NCBI GenBank assembly: GCA_049322515.1
Contig: JBMOQW010000017.1
Coordinates: 13,647 to 77,646, forward strand
Direction of reading: 5' to 3'
Source: Parasulfuritortus sp049322515
Lineage (GTDB): Bacteria; Pseudomonadota; Gammaproteobacteria; Burkholderiales; Thiobacillaceae
Length of the DNA stretch: 64,000 nt
The notes under the pieces are model-generated. The model searched no databases. It saw only the letters and a list, made by a program, of their open reading frames with translations, and had not been told where the DNA came from. Positions 26,914-34,889 of the stretch are shown in pieces; the stretch's first letter is position 1; every line of letters starts with the position of its first letter. Position numbers and translations under genes: made by a program.

Positions 26914-27341
26914 CCGCGCTCCGGCCCGGTGACCGGGTCACCCTGCATTACCGCATCGCCAGCTACGGCCAGGAAATCGCCAACACGTTCGGCGGCGCGC
27001 CGGAGACCTTCAGGCTCGGCGACGGCGACATCGAACCCCGTCTCGAACAGGCCCTGGTCGGCCTGTTGGAAGGGACCCGGACGACCCTCGAACTGTTTCC
27101 CTGGCAGGCCTTCGGGGAACGCGACGAATCGCTGGTGCAAACCCTCCCGGCCAGCGACCTGCCGGCCGACTTCACGGCCGAAGTCGAGCAGCAGATCGAG
27201 TTCGAGATGCCCAATGGCGAGACCGTGACCGGCACCGTGCTGGCCGTCGACCCGACCGGCCTGACGGTCGATTTCAACCACCCGCTTGCCGGCCTGCCCA
27301 TCGAATTCGAAGTCCAGATCCTTGCCATCGACCATGCCTGA
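26910..27341 (+). CDS. fkpB: FKBP-type peptidyl-prolyl isomerase (SlpA/FkpB)
   Basis: A 143-residue FKBP of the SlyD/SlpA class with the insert-in-flap domain. It begins TALRPGDRVTLHYRI and has the FRLGDGDIEPRLEQALVGLLEG core, followed by the flap (FEMPNGETVTGTVLAV) and FNHPLAGLPIEFEVQIL. It catalyses prolyl isomerisation and may act as a chaperone. Start overlaps the lspA stop by four bases and the 3' end overlaps ispH, so the three genes are translationally coupled. Confidence 0.93.
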   Translation: MTALRPGDRVTLHYRIASYGQEIANTFGGAPETFRLGDGDIEPRLEQALVGLLEGTRTTLELFPWQAFGERDESLVQTLPASDLPADFTAEVEQQIEFEMPNGETVTGTVLAVDPTGLTVDFNHPLAGLPIEFEVQILAIDHA

Positions 27342-28260
27342 ACACGTCCTGCTCGCCAATCCGCGCGGCTTCTGCGCCGGCGTCGACCGCGCCATCGCCA
27401 TCGTCGAGGCGGCCCTGGCCCGCTTCGGCGCGCCCATCTACGTCCGCCACGAAGTGGTGCACAACACCTTCGTGGTCGACAACCTCAAGGCCCAGGGCGC
27501 CATCTTCATCGAGGACCTGGCCGACGTGCCGGACGGCGCCACCCTCATCTTCAGCGCCCACGGCGTACCGCAATCGGTGCGTAGCGAAGCCGACCGGCGC
27601 GGCCTCAACGTGTTCGATGCCACCTGCCCGCTGGTCACCAAGGTGCACAAGGAAGTCGTGAAACTGCGCGAGTCCGGTTACGAGATCGTCATGATCGGCC
27701 ACAAGGGCCACCCGGAAGTCGAAGGCACCATGGGCCAGGCCGAAGCCGGCATGCATCTGGTCGAGACCCCGGACGACGTCGCCGGCCTGCGCATCATCGA
27801 CCCCGACAAGCTCGCCTACGTCACCCAGACCACGCTCTCGGTGGACGATGCGGCCCGGGTGGTGGAGGCCCTGCGCGCCCGCTTCCCGAACATCGTCGGC
27901 CCGCGCAAGGACGACATCTGCTACGCCACCCAGAACCGCCAGGACGCGGTCAAGAAACTCGCCGCCGAATGCGACGTGGTGATCGTGGTCGGCTCGCCCA
28001 ACAGTTCGAACTCGAATCGCCTGCGCGAAGTCGCCGCCAGCCTCGGCCGCGCGGCCTACATGGTGGACAGCGCCGAGCAACTCGACCCGGCCTGGCTGGC
28101 TGGCGCCGGCACCATCGGCGTCACCGCCGGCGCCTCGGCCCCGGAGGTCCTGGTGGACGGCGTCATCGCCCGCCTGCGCGCGCTCGGCGCCGGCCAGGTG
28201 CGCACCCAGGCCGGGATCGAGGAAAAGGTCAACTTCGCGCTGCCCAAGGGCTTGGCGTAA
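27334..28260 (+). CDS. ispH: 4-hydroxy-3-methylbut-2-enyl diphosphate reductase
   Basis: The last enzyme of the MEP isoprenoid pathway, 308 residues, using a [4Fe-4S] cluster bound by three cysteines: ANPRGFCAGV (C13), DATCPLVTKVH and ICYATQNRQ. Other family motifs are SAHGVPQSV, IGHKGHPEVEGT and GSPNSSNSNRL. It reduces HMBPP to IPP and DMAPP. The start at 27334 lies within the 3' end of fkpB. A 13-bp inverted repeat after the stop may be its terminator. Confidence 0.97.
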   Translation: MPEHVLLANPRGFCAGVDRAIAIVEAALARFGAPIYVRHEVVHNTFVVDNLKAQGAIFIEDLADVPDGATLIFSAHGVPQSVRSEADRRGLNVFDATCPLVTKVHKEVVKLRESGYEIVMIGHKGHPEVEGTMGQAEAGMHLVETPDDVAGLRIIDPDKLAYVTQTTLSVDDAARVVEALRARFPNIVGPRKDDICYATQNRQDAVKKLAAECDVVIVVGSPNSSNSNRLREVAASLGRAAYMVDSAEQLDPAWLAGAGTIGVTAGASAPEVLVDGVIARLRALGAGQVRTQAGIEEKVNFALPKGLA

Positions 28261-28285
28261 TTCTGTCATCCTAGAAACCGCAGTT

Positions 28286-28335
28286 GGACGCGCCTGAAGG
28301 CGGCAGTGGCAGGACAGCCAGGTTCAGGCGCGTCC
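28286..28335. terminator. Inverted repeat between convergent ispH and rsgA
   Basis: GGACGCGCCTGAA (28286-28298) and its exact complement TTCAGGCGCGTCC (28323-28335) are separated by 24 bp. The right arm includes the rsgA stop codon. Likely a bidirectional terminator or RNA-stability hairpin; no T-run follows. Confidence 0.5.
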
Positions 28336-29376
28336 GCGCGGACCCTTCGACTTGATCACGGTTCGAACCATTTTCCCGAACGCCCGCTCCCGTGCCCGGC
28401 GCTGGGCGAGACTTTCCGAGTTGACGCGATTTTCCGCCAGGAGCTTGCGCCAGCGCTTCAAGCGCGCCGCATCGATCTGGCCACGCTGGATCGCCTCCCG
28501 CACGGCGCAGCCGGGTTCGCTTTCGTGCCGGCAATCAGGAAACCGGCACTGGGCCGACAAGGCCACCATGTCCTCGAAGGTATCGGCAATGCCGGTGGCG
28601 GCATCGACCAGTTGCAGTTCCCGCATGCCCGGCGTGTCCACGACCATGCAGCCCCCGGGAATTTGATAAAGGGCACGACGGGTCGTCGTATGCCGGCCTT
28701 TCGCATCGTCTTCGCGGATGGCCTGGGTGGCGATCAGGTCGGTGCCGGCCAGTGCGTTGCTGAGGGTGGACTTACCGACGCCCGAGGAGCCGAGAAAGGC
28801 CACGGTCTGGCCCGGCCGGCACCAAGGAGACAGCCGCGCAGCCGGTTCTTCTCCCCGGGCATCCAGGGCAACCACGGGGACCCGCTCGGAAATCCGCCCG
28901 GCCGTCTCGATCAAGGCCGACGGATCTGGCACGAGATCGGCCTTGGTCAGGATGATGACGGGCTGTATCCCGGCCTCGAAGGCCAGGGCAACATAGCGTT
29001 CCAGCCGGGCGATATTGAAATCCTGGTTACAGGAAGTCACCACGAAGACCGTATCCAAGTTCGCTGCGATCAGCTGAAGCTGCCGATCGCTCCCCGGCGC
29101 ACGCCGCTTGAGCAGGCTCTTTCGGGTCAGCAACCGGTGGGCCCGAGACATGGCAAGATCGAGCAACAGCCAATCGCCCACGGTGACATCGGTGCGCGGC
29201 GGGATACGCAGGTCGATGCCCACACCCAGCACATGCAAGCCATTGCGATCGACCGACACCACGCGTGCCGCGGGAGTACGCGCAAGCGTCTCCGCATCGG
29301 TCTGACTCGCAAAAAACGACCCCCAGCCCAGGGCATCCAGTCCGGAGGTTTCCTGCGCCATGGCGTGCCCGTTCAC
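28324..29376 (-). CDS. rsgA: Ribosome small-subunit-dependent GTPase RsgA
   Basis: A circularly permuted GTPase of 350 residues that aids 30S maturation. N-terminal OB-fold (about 35-95), then the G domain in permuted order: TKADL (G4), VALDA (G5), GSSGVGKS (G1), the KGRHTTT switch (G2) and VVDTPGM (G3). The C-terminal zinc site is CRFPDCRHESEPGC. It is a YjeQ-long type with an N-terminal extension beginning MNGHAMAQ. The start at 29376 is backed by an ATGA overlap with the upstream acetyltransferase gene, so the two are coupled. Confidence 0.93.
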   Translation of the reverse strand: MNGHAMAQETSGLDALGWGSFFASQTDAETLARTPAARVVSVDRNGLHVLGVGIDLRIPPRTDVTVGDWLLLDLAMSRAHRLLTRKSLLKRRAPGSDRQLQLIAANLDTVFVVTSCNQDFNIARLERYVALAFEAGIQPVIILTKADLVPDPSALIETAGRISERVPVVALDARGEEPAARLSPWCRPGQTVAFLGSSGVGKSTLSNALAGTDLIATQAIREDDAKGRHTTTRRALYQIPGGCMVVDTPGMRELQLVDAATGIADTFEDMVALSAQCRFPDCRHESEPGCAVREAIQRGQIDAARLKRWRKLLAENRVNSESLAQRRARERAFGKMVRTVIKSKGPRGRA

Positions 29377-29912
29377 CAGAACACCGGATCGTTGAGGGCC
29401 GAGACACAGCGCGAGTCACCTTGCACCGGCCGCCAGTCTGCCCCCGTCAATGACTGTCCCAGCCAGCCATGCGGGTATTTCAGCCTGAAGGGCGCCGCCG
29501 CGTCGGCCTCGCTGACCGGCTGGAAACCGACCTTGGCATAGAAGCCCGGGTCGCCATAGGTCATGACGATGGCCACCCCGGCTTCACGCAGCACGTCGAG
29601 GGCATGGCACAGCAACTGCTGGCCGATCCCCTGGCCCTGCCTTTCTCTGGCCACCGCCACGGGCGCCAGGATGAACACCGTCCGCACGTCCTCCGGGTAA
29701 GTCAACCGCGAGAAGATGCAGCCACCGACCAAGCCACCGGCATCCTCGGCGGCAAAGACATGAAGGTCGTTCGCCGGCGTGTCTGCGAGCAGTCTGCGCA
29801 CCAGGTCGCCGATCAACGCCCCTTCATCGGCGCCCTCAGAAGCTGTGAAGGTGGCCTTGAAAAGCTGGATCAGCTCTTGTTCGCGCCCGGGGGGAAGAAT
29901 CGAAAATCGCAT
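29373..29912 (-). CDS. GNAT-family N-acetyltransferase
   Basis: A 179-residue acetyltransferase of the YhbS type. The acetyl-CoA pyrophosphate loop is ARERQGQGIGQQLL, and the GDPGFYAKVGF motif near residue 140 is characteristic of this subgroup. The start at 29912 (MRFSILPPGR) is chosen over the longer frame since upstream residues are non-conserved. It ends in an ATGA overlap with rsgA. Substrate unknown; small-molecule or protein N-acetylation is possible. Confidence 0.87.
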   Translation of the reverse strand: MRFSILPPGREQELIQLFKATFTASEGADEGALIGDLVRRLLADTPANDLHVFAAEDAGGLVGGCIFSRLTYPEDVRTVFILAPVAVARERQGQGIGQQLLCHALDVLREAGVAIVMTYGDPGFYAKVGFQPVSEADAAAPFRLKYPHGWLGQSLTGADWRPVQGDSRCVSALNDPVFW

Positions 29913-30033
29913 GGTGGTCAGTTCTCGGAACGGGGTCCAGTGATGGCCCAAGCGCCATGCACGACGCAACACATGCGCTGATTGTATAGGGCTTCGGGCT
30001 ACAAACCGAAGCGGAGCGGGCACGCCACGCGGC

Positions 30034-30401
30034 TGACCGCTGCACATACGGCTGCTTTTGGCTACGGCCGGCACGACGTGCCTTCACCTGCTGCGCAGGT
30101 GCGCCTGCGCCGAAAGCACGGTTGACCGCTGCGCATGCGGCTGCTTTTGGCTACGGCCGGCACGACGTGCCTTCACCTGCTGCGCGGGTGCGCCTGCGCC
30201 GAAAGCACGGTTGACCGCTGCACATGCGGTTGCTTTTGGCTACGGCCGGCACGACGTGCCTTCACCTGCTGCGCGGGTGCGCCTGCGCCGAAAGCACGGT
30301 TGACCGCTGCACATGCGGCTGCTTTTGGCTACGGCCGGCATGGCGTGCCTTCACCTGCTGCACAGGTGCGCCTGCGCCGAAAGCACGGTTGACCGCTGCG
30401 C
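30034..30401. repeat. 89-bp tandem repeat array, four copies plus a fragment
   Basis: The unit starts TGACCGCTGC at 30034, 30123, 30212, 30301 and, partially, 30390, so the period is exactly 89 bp. Copies differ at a handful of positions (CACATACGG, CGCATGCGG, CACATGCGG). Each unit contains internal palindromes such as GGCACGACGTGCC and, in two copies, CACCTGCTGC[GA]CAGGTG. Because 89 is not a multiple of 3, reading frames rotate from copy to copy, and the short ORFs here are artefacts. There are no spacers, so it is not a CRISPR array. Confidence 0.92.
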
Positions 30402-30416
30402 GGTCAACCGTGCTTT
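30380..30416 (-). terminator. 17-bp perfect hairpin at the end of the chemoreceptor gene
   Basis: AAAGCACGGTTGACCGC, a TGC loop, and the exact complementary arm. On the minus strand the proximal arm carries the stop codon of the chemoreceptor. The distal arm is the first bases of the 89-bp array. Probably a terminator or mRNA stabiliser; no T-run of note. Confidence 0.6.
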
Positions 30417-31855
30417 TCCTTGACCATCTGGTCGATGATGCGCATGACTTCGCCGCTGCCGGCCTCCATCGCTTCCAGCGCGGCATAGATGCGTTGCTGG
30501 ATGGTGAGGTCGTGTTCCCAGTCGCCGATCAGCAGTTCGAGCGCCTGGTGGGCATTCTGGTGCACGTTGCAATGCGGCCGTTCCATGTCGTCGAAGGACG
30601 GGACCCCGTGGAAGCGCTGCCAGCCATCGCCTTCGTAGTACCACTTGCCGAGCCGGCAGCCGTGGCAATCGACCGAGACCGGCTGGGTGTATTGCGGGTC
30701 GCCGTTGCTGTTGATGGCCAGGTAGGTGCGCTGCTTGTAGATCACGTGATCGACCTTGATCAGCGAGGCGAAGCTCTTGTCCACGGCATGCTGCGAGGCC
30801 GTCAGCGTGCTCGAGGCCGACGCCGAGAACTGCTGGAAACTGCTCGACAGGGACTCGACATAGCCCCTCGAAGCCTGCGCCAGCCCCGTCATCACCGTGG
30901 AATCCTGCTGCATGGCGGCCGCTTCATGGAGCAACTCCTCCATCACCCGGCCGATCGAGACCGACGCACTCTTGGTGTTTTCCGCCAGCTTGCGGACTTC
31001 GTCGGCGACCACCGCGAAGCCGCGCCCGGCCTCGCCGGCGCGGGCCGCCTCGATCGCGGCGTTGAGCGCCAGCAGATTGGTCTGGTCGGCAATGCCGTTG
31101 ATCAGGCTCACCGCCTGCTGGATTTCGCTGCCGCGCGCGTTGAGCTGGTCGACCGCCGCGCTGGCGTGTTCGATGCGCTGGCCAATGTCGGCCAAATTGC
31201 CCACCACCTGATGCACCGAGGCCTGGCTGGCTTCGGCCTGGCTGTGGGTGCGTTCCGCCTCGGCGGCCACCGATGCCAGGGTCTCGGTGATCTGCAGCAG
31301 GTCGGCCTGGTTCGAGGCCAGGTTGGTGAGCAGATTGCGGGTATTCAGGCCCTGCACCAGGGACAGCAGCAGATTGCGCATTTGCGCCAGGGTGTTCTGG
31401 GCCATGCCATCGAGCAGTACGTTCTGGTTGTCCAGGCCCTTCCGGAACGCGCCATGCAGGCCGAAAGACTGCGCTTTGCGATGGAACTTGCCGTCAAGGT
31501 GCTGGCGGAACGTGGTGGCCTGCTCGCGCATGAAGGCCTCCAGCTGGTCGAGCATGTCGTTGATATGCCAGCCGAGCCGGCCCAGTTCGGTGTGCTCATC
31601 GAGCCCGGTGACACGTCGATCGAAACGGCCCGCGCTGATCTCGGCCACCACCTCGGTGAGCGGCGCCAGCGGCGCCAGGCTGGCACGCAGCGACCGACGG
31701 ACCCAGAAGGCCGCGGCAAGGACTAGGGCCAGGCCCAGCCAGAGCGACCAGGACAGACCCGCGCGTACGGTCTCGGCCAGGCCGGTGAGCAAGACCAGTC
31801 CAGCCAACAGCCCGAGGTGGCGGTCGACCTTAGAGAGAAACGACAAATTCCGCAT
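30404..31855 (-). CDS. CetA-like methyl-accepting protein with C-terminal CZB domain
   Basis: A 483-residue chemoreceptor. Two N-terminal transmembrane helices (about 12-30 and 33-52) are separated by only a few residues, so there is no periplasmic ligand domain. A HAMP region, a short signalling domain with the conserved hairpin NLLALNAAIEAARAGEAGRGFAVVADEVRKLAE, and a CZB zinc-binding domain (DHVIYKQRTY, CHGCRLGKWYYEGDG, HCNVHQNAH) follow. It overlaps by 26 bp a PAS-domain gene upstream, an arrangement like Campylobacter CetA/CetB, where the PAS partner senses redox and CetA relays to CheA. CZB domains respond to zinc or hypochlorite. Confidence 0.88.
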   Translation of the reverse strand: MRNLSFLSKVDRHLGLLAGLVLLTGLAETVRAGLSWSLWLGLALVLAAAFWVRRSLRASLAPLAPLTEVVAEISAGRFDRRVTGLDEHTELGRLGWHINDMLDQLEAFMREQATTFRQHLDGKFHRKAQSFGLHGAFRKGLDNQNVLLDGMAQNTLAQMRNLLLSLVQGLNTRNLLTNLASNQADLLQITETLASVAAEAERTHSQAEASQASVHQVVGNLADIGQRIEHASAAVDQLNARGSEIQQAVSLINGIADQTNLLALNAAIEAARAGEAGRGFAVVADEVRKLAENTKSASVSIGRVMEELLHEAAAMQQDSTVMTGLAQASRGYVESLSSSFQQFSASASSTLTASQHAVDKSFASLIKVDHVIYKQRTYLAINSNGDPQYTQPVSVDCHGCRLGKWYYEGDGWQRFHGVPSFDDMERPHCNVHQNAHQALELLIGDWEHDLTIQQRIYAALEAMEAGSGEVMRIIDQMVKEKHG

Positions 31856-32348
31856 AAGTCTTCCCCAGGTTGGACAGCTGTTGGTTCAGGAACGCGAGCG
31901 ACGCCGTGCAGGCATCGCGGGGGCCGGCCTTGCGCTCGATGTCGAGCATGGCGCGATAGATTTCCGCCAAAGTCCGGACGCCCTCGGCACTGGGCTTGCG
32001 GCGTACCGAAAAGTAGCCGGTCACCTGGCCGTCGCGACCGTAGTTCGGCGTGACGTTGGCATAGACCCAATAGAAGCTGCCGTCCTTGGCCATGTTCTTG
32101 ACGTAGGCGAAGCATTCTTCCTTGGCCTGGATCGTGTCCCAGAGCAGCTTGAACACGCCGCGCGGCATGTCGGGATGACGGATGATGTTGTGCTGGGCAC
32201 CGAGCAGTTCCCGTTCCGTATACCCGGAAAACTCGATGAAGATGCGGTTGCCATAGAGGATGCGCCCGGTGAGATCGGTCTTCGAGACGATGAAATCGTC
32301 CTCGCGCATGACCCGTTCCACGGCGCTGGGCACGGTGTTGTTTTTCAT
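31830..32348 (-). CDS. CetB/Aer-like PAS-domain redox sensor
   Basis: A soluble 172-residue protein with a PAS domain at about residues 15-125 that matches the FAD-binding PAS of Aer: FIVSKTDLTGRILYGNRIFIEFSGY, HNIIRHPDMPRGVFK, WDTIQ and the Trp-containing FYWVYANVTP. The C-terminal 45 residues are helical. It has no membrane or signalling domain and overlaps the downstream chemoreceptor gene, so it should act as the detached sensor of a split energy-taxis receptor. Upstream lies the promoter region shared with the divergent thioredoxin gene. Confidence 0.87.
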   Translation of the reverse strand: MKNNTVPSAVERVMREDDFIVSKTDLTGRILYGNRIFIEFSGYTERELLGAQHNIIRHPDMPRGVFKLLWDTIQAKEECFAYVKNMAKDGSFYWVYANVTPNYGRDGQVTGYFSVRRKPSAEGVRTLAEIYRAMLDIERKAGPRDACTASLAFLNQQLSNLGKTYAEFVVSL

Positions 32349-32465
32349 GACTTCTCCATCCTGCGGGGCGGGCCCCGGTGTGCTATTGGTTATGTGACAA
32401 TTCTAGCCATGCCGACCCTGACCCGGCGAGAAAAAAGTACATTTACTCATACGGACTTTGCGCCC

Positions 32466-32810
32466 ATGTCCTTGCCGGCCTATCAGGCCCTCGACGAATT
32501 CGATTACCACCCCCGGCTGGCGGCGACACGCGGCACGGCCCTGGTGCTCTTTTCCAGCCCCGACTGCGGCGCCTGCCGCCAGGTCGAACGGCGGCTGCCG
32601 GACGCGGTCGGCCCGGAGGTCGCGCTGTTTCATGTCGATGTCCAGAGGAGTCCGGCCCTGGCCCGGGCGTTTGATCTGTTCCACCTGCCGGCCCTGTTCC
32701 TGTATCGCGATGGGCACTATCACGCCCGACTCGACAGCCAGGTCACCCCGGTCGCGCTGGCCGCGGCCATCGCCCAGGCGCTCGCCGCCCCGGCCGAGGA
32801 GGAACCATGA
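32466..32810 (+). CDS. Thioredoxin-fold protein with CGAC motif
   Basis: A 114-residue cytoplasmic thioredoxin-like protein: LVLFSSPDCGACRQVE holds the redox pair and LFHLPALFLYRDG the cis-Pro loop. The start at 32466 (MSLPAYQALD) is favoured by homology; ATG at 32409 would add 19 residues. Neither has a strong ribosome site. It overlaps ampD by four bases (ATGA), so the two are coupled, although a functional link is not obvious. Confidence 0.78.
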   Translation: MSLPAYQALDEFDYHPRLAATRGTALVLFSSPDCGACRQVERRLPDAVGPEVALFHVDVQRSPALARAFDLFHLPALFLYRDGHYHARLDSQVTPVALAAAIAQALAAPAEEEP

Positions 32811-33361
32811 CCTGGGTCGATGGCTGGTGGCGCGAGGCGCAGCGCATCGAATCGCCCAATGCGGACGACCGACCGACCGGGACGGCGATCGAGCTGGTGG
32901 TGATCCACAACATCAGCCTGCCGCCCGGCCAATTTGGCGGCCCGGGCATCGTCGAGCTGTTCACCAACTGTCTGGATCCGGACGCACACCCTTACTACGC
33001 CGGCATCCACGCTCTGCGGGTCTCGGCACATTTCCTGATCCGGCGCGACGGCAGCCTGATCCAGTGCGTATCGTGTGACCGGCGTGCCTGGCATGCCGGG
33101 CTCTCCACCTGGCGGGGGCGCGAACGATGCAATGATTTCTCGATCGGCATCGAGCTGGAGGGCACTGACGACCTGCCCTTCGCGGAAGCGCAGTACGACC
33201 GGCTGGACCAGGTGCTGGCGGCACTCGAAAGCCGCTACCCGATCATCGGGATCGCCGGCCACTCGGACATCGCCCCTGGCCGCAAGACCGACCCGGGGCC
33301 GTGCTTCGATTGGCGCCGGGTCAGGCAGCCTGGGCTGGAATCTCGGAACCGATCCGCTTGA
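32807..33361 (+). CDS. ampD: 1,6-anhydro-N-acetylmuramyl-L-alanine amidase AmpD
   Basis: A 184-residue cytoplasmic zinc amidase of the amidase_2 fold used in peptidoglycan recycling. Zinc ligands are the His in VVIHNISLPP, the His in IAGHSDIAPGRKTDPG and the Asp in that same motif. SAHFLIRRDG and AWHAGLS are further signatures. The C-terminus extends slightly (LESRNRSA) and overlaps panD by 41 bp in convergent orientation, which is unusual for two conserved genes. Confidence 0.94.
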   Translation: MTWVDGWWREAQRIESPNADDRPTGTAIELVVIHNISLPPGQFGGPGIVELFTNCLDPDAHPYYAGIHALRVSAHFLIRRDGSLIQCVSCDRRAWHAGLSTWRGRERCNDFSIGIELEGTDDLPFAEAQYDRLDQVLAALESRYPIIGIAGHSDIAPGRKTDPGPCFDWRRVRQPGLESRNRSA

Positions 33362-33701
33362 TGCGATTCTTGTCGTCGACGTAGACCAGCCGGGGCTCGT
33401 ACTTGCTCAGTTCCAGTTCGCCATAACCGGCATAGCTGGCGATGATGAGCAAGTCGCCGGCGGCCGCCTTGCGCGCCGCCGCGCCGTTCACCGAGATCAT
33501 GCCGCTGCCGCGCTGGCCGCGAATGGCATAGGTGGAGAAGCGTTCGCCGTTGTTGACGTTGTAGATCTCGATCTGCTCGTATTCGCGGATATCGGCCGCC
33601 TCGAGCAACAGCTCGTCGATCGCGCACGAACCTTCGTAATGCAACTCCGAGGCGGTGACGTGCACGCGATGCAGCTTGGACTTCAGCAGGGTGCGTTGCA
33701 T
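33321..33701 (-). CDS. panD: Aspartate 1-decarboxylase
   Basis: A pyruvoyl enzyme of 126 residues producing beta-alanine for pantothenate. The self-cleavage site is Gly24-Ser25 in HYEGSC, with Lys9 (LLKSKLHR) and Tyr58-equivalent (TYAIRGQRGSG) conserved. ISVNGAAARKAAAGD is the typical NGAAA motif. It stands alone here, not with panBC, and its 3' end overlaps the tail of ampD. Confidence 0.95.
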   Translation of the reverse strand: MQRTLLKSKLHRVHVTASELHYEGSCAIDELLLEAADIREYEQIEIYNVNNGERFSTYAIRGQRGSGMISVNGAAARKAAAGDLLIIASYAGYGELELSKYEPRLVYVDDKNRIKRIGSEIPAQAA

Positions 33702-33801
33702 GGCGGCGGCGTAAGAATGATCGGGGCGCGGATTATAAGTGCGTGATTTGCCGGCGCACCCACGGAAATTTCAATGCTTGCGGGGGGTTAGCTGGCCAGG
33801 C

Positions 33802-34782
33802 TCAGCCGCCGGTCATGTTCATGAAGCGCAGCACCTTTTCCGGCGCGTCGCGGAACTCGTGCCGTTCCGGCTTCATGTCGATCGCGCGCCGGATGGTTTC
33901 GATGATCTCGGTATCGGAGGCGCCGCCGCGCAGCAGCGGCCGGAATTCGACCCGGGCCTCCTGGCCCAGGCACAGGTGCAGCACGCCATCGACGGTCAGA
34001 CGGACGCGGTTGCAGGTATCGCAGAAATGCTGCGAGATCGGCGTGATGAAGCCGACCGTGAAGCGCCGGTCCGGGGTCGCCAGGTAGCGCGCCGGGCCGC
34101 CGCCGGGCAGCAGCGCGTCGACCAGGCCGAAACGCCGGCGCAGCTGTTCCTTGATCGGCTGCAGGTCGACGTAGCCCATCTTGCGCGCGGTGTCGCCCAT
34201 CGGCATCAGCTCGATCAGGCGCAGGATGAAGCCCCGGTCGATGCAGTACTCAACCATGCGGTCGATCTCGTCGACGTTTTCCTGCATCGCCACCATGTTG
34301 ATCTTGATCGGCGCGAAGCCGGCCGCGCGCCCGGCCTCTAGGCCGCCAAGCACCTGGCCGAGCACCGGCCGGCCATTGATGCGGGCCACCCGGGCGGCGT
34401 CGAGCGAATCCAGGCTGACATTCAGGCGGGTCACCCCGGCCGCTTTCAACGCCTCGGCGTGCTGGGCCAATTGCGTGGCATTGGTCGACAGCGACAGATC
34501 CTCGATGCCGGGCAGGCCGGCGACGCGCCGGGCCAGTTCGGTGACGTTGCGGCGCAGCAGCGGCTCGCCGCCGGTGAAGCGTACCCGCTTGAGACCAAGC
34601 CCGGCGAACAGGCCGAGCAGTCGCTCCAGTTCATCGAAGGTCAGCCAATGCGCGGGCTCCTCGAAATCCTTGAAGCCCTCCGGGATGCAGTACACGCAAC
34701 GCAGGTCGCAGCGGTCCGTCACCGACAGGCGGAGGTACTCGATACGGCGACCGAAGCGGTCGATGAGGGCGGTGCTGGACAC
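33802..34782 (-). CDS. moaA: GTP 3',8-cyclase MoaA
   Basis: Radical SAM enzyme of 326 residues for the first step of molybdenum cofactor synthesis. The radical SAM cluster is CDLRCVYC (Cys25, Cys29, Cys32), with GGEPLLRR for SAM binding; the second cluster near the C-terminus is CDTCNRVRLTVDG...C. The protein ends NMTGG, the GG tail typical of MoaA. It is divergent from the mobB-moeA-moaD-moaE operon with about 100 bp between, which holds an FNR-like site that could serve both. Confidence 0.96.
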   Translation of the reverse strand: MSSTALIDRFGRRIEYLRLSVTDRCDLRCVYCIPEGFKDFEEPAHWLTFDELERLLGLFAGLGLKRVRFTGGEPLLRRNVTELARRVAGLPGIEDLSLSTNATQLAQHAEALKAAGVTRLNVSLDSLDAARVARINGRPVLGQVLGGLEAGRAAGFAPIKINMVAMQENVDEIDRMVEYCIDRGFILRLIELMPMGDTARKMGYVDLQPIKEQLRRRFGLVDALLPGGGPARYLATPDRRFTVGFITPISQHFCDTCNRVRLTVDGVLHLCLGQEARVEFRPLLRGGASDTEIIETIRRAIDMKPERHEFRDAPEKVLRFMNMTGG

Positions 34783-34842
34783 TTGGCGACTCGATACAGG
34801 ATGGCGTGGTGACTAGACTCGCGCCAATGGCCCCCGATTTCC

Positions 34843-34856
34843 TTGACTTAGATCAT
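34843..34856. promoter_or_regulatory. FNR-like site between moaA and mobB
   Basis: TTGACTTAGATCAT resembles TTGAY-N4-ATCAA with one mismatch in the last position. It lies 33 bp upstream of the mobB ATG and about 60 bp upstream of moaA. Nitrate-respiration genes often have such sites, but a single mismatched copy is only suggestive. Confidence 0.4.
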
Positions 34857-34889
34857 GCCGGGCGGCCACAGGCGTGCGATCATCTTGCC

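Noticed and set aside
30058..30392. Short overlapping frames giving repeated Cys/Ala-rich peptides, and a possible CRISPR array
   Set aside because: They come from the 89-bp tandem array, whose period rotates the frame. No unique spacers separate the repeats, and no cas genes are present.
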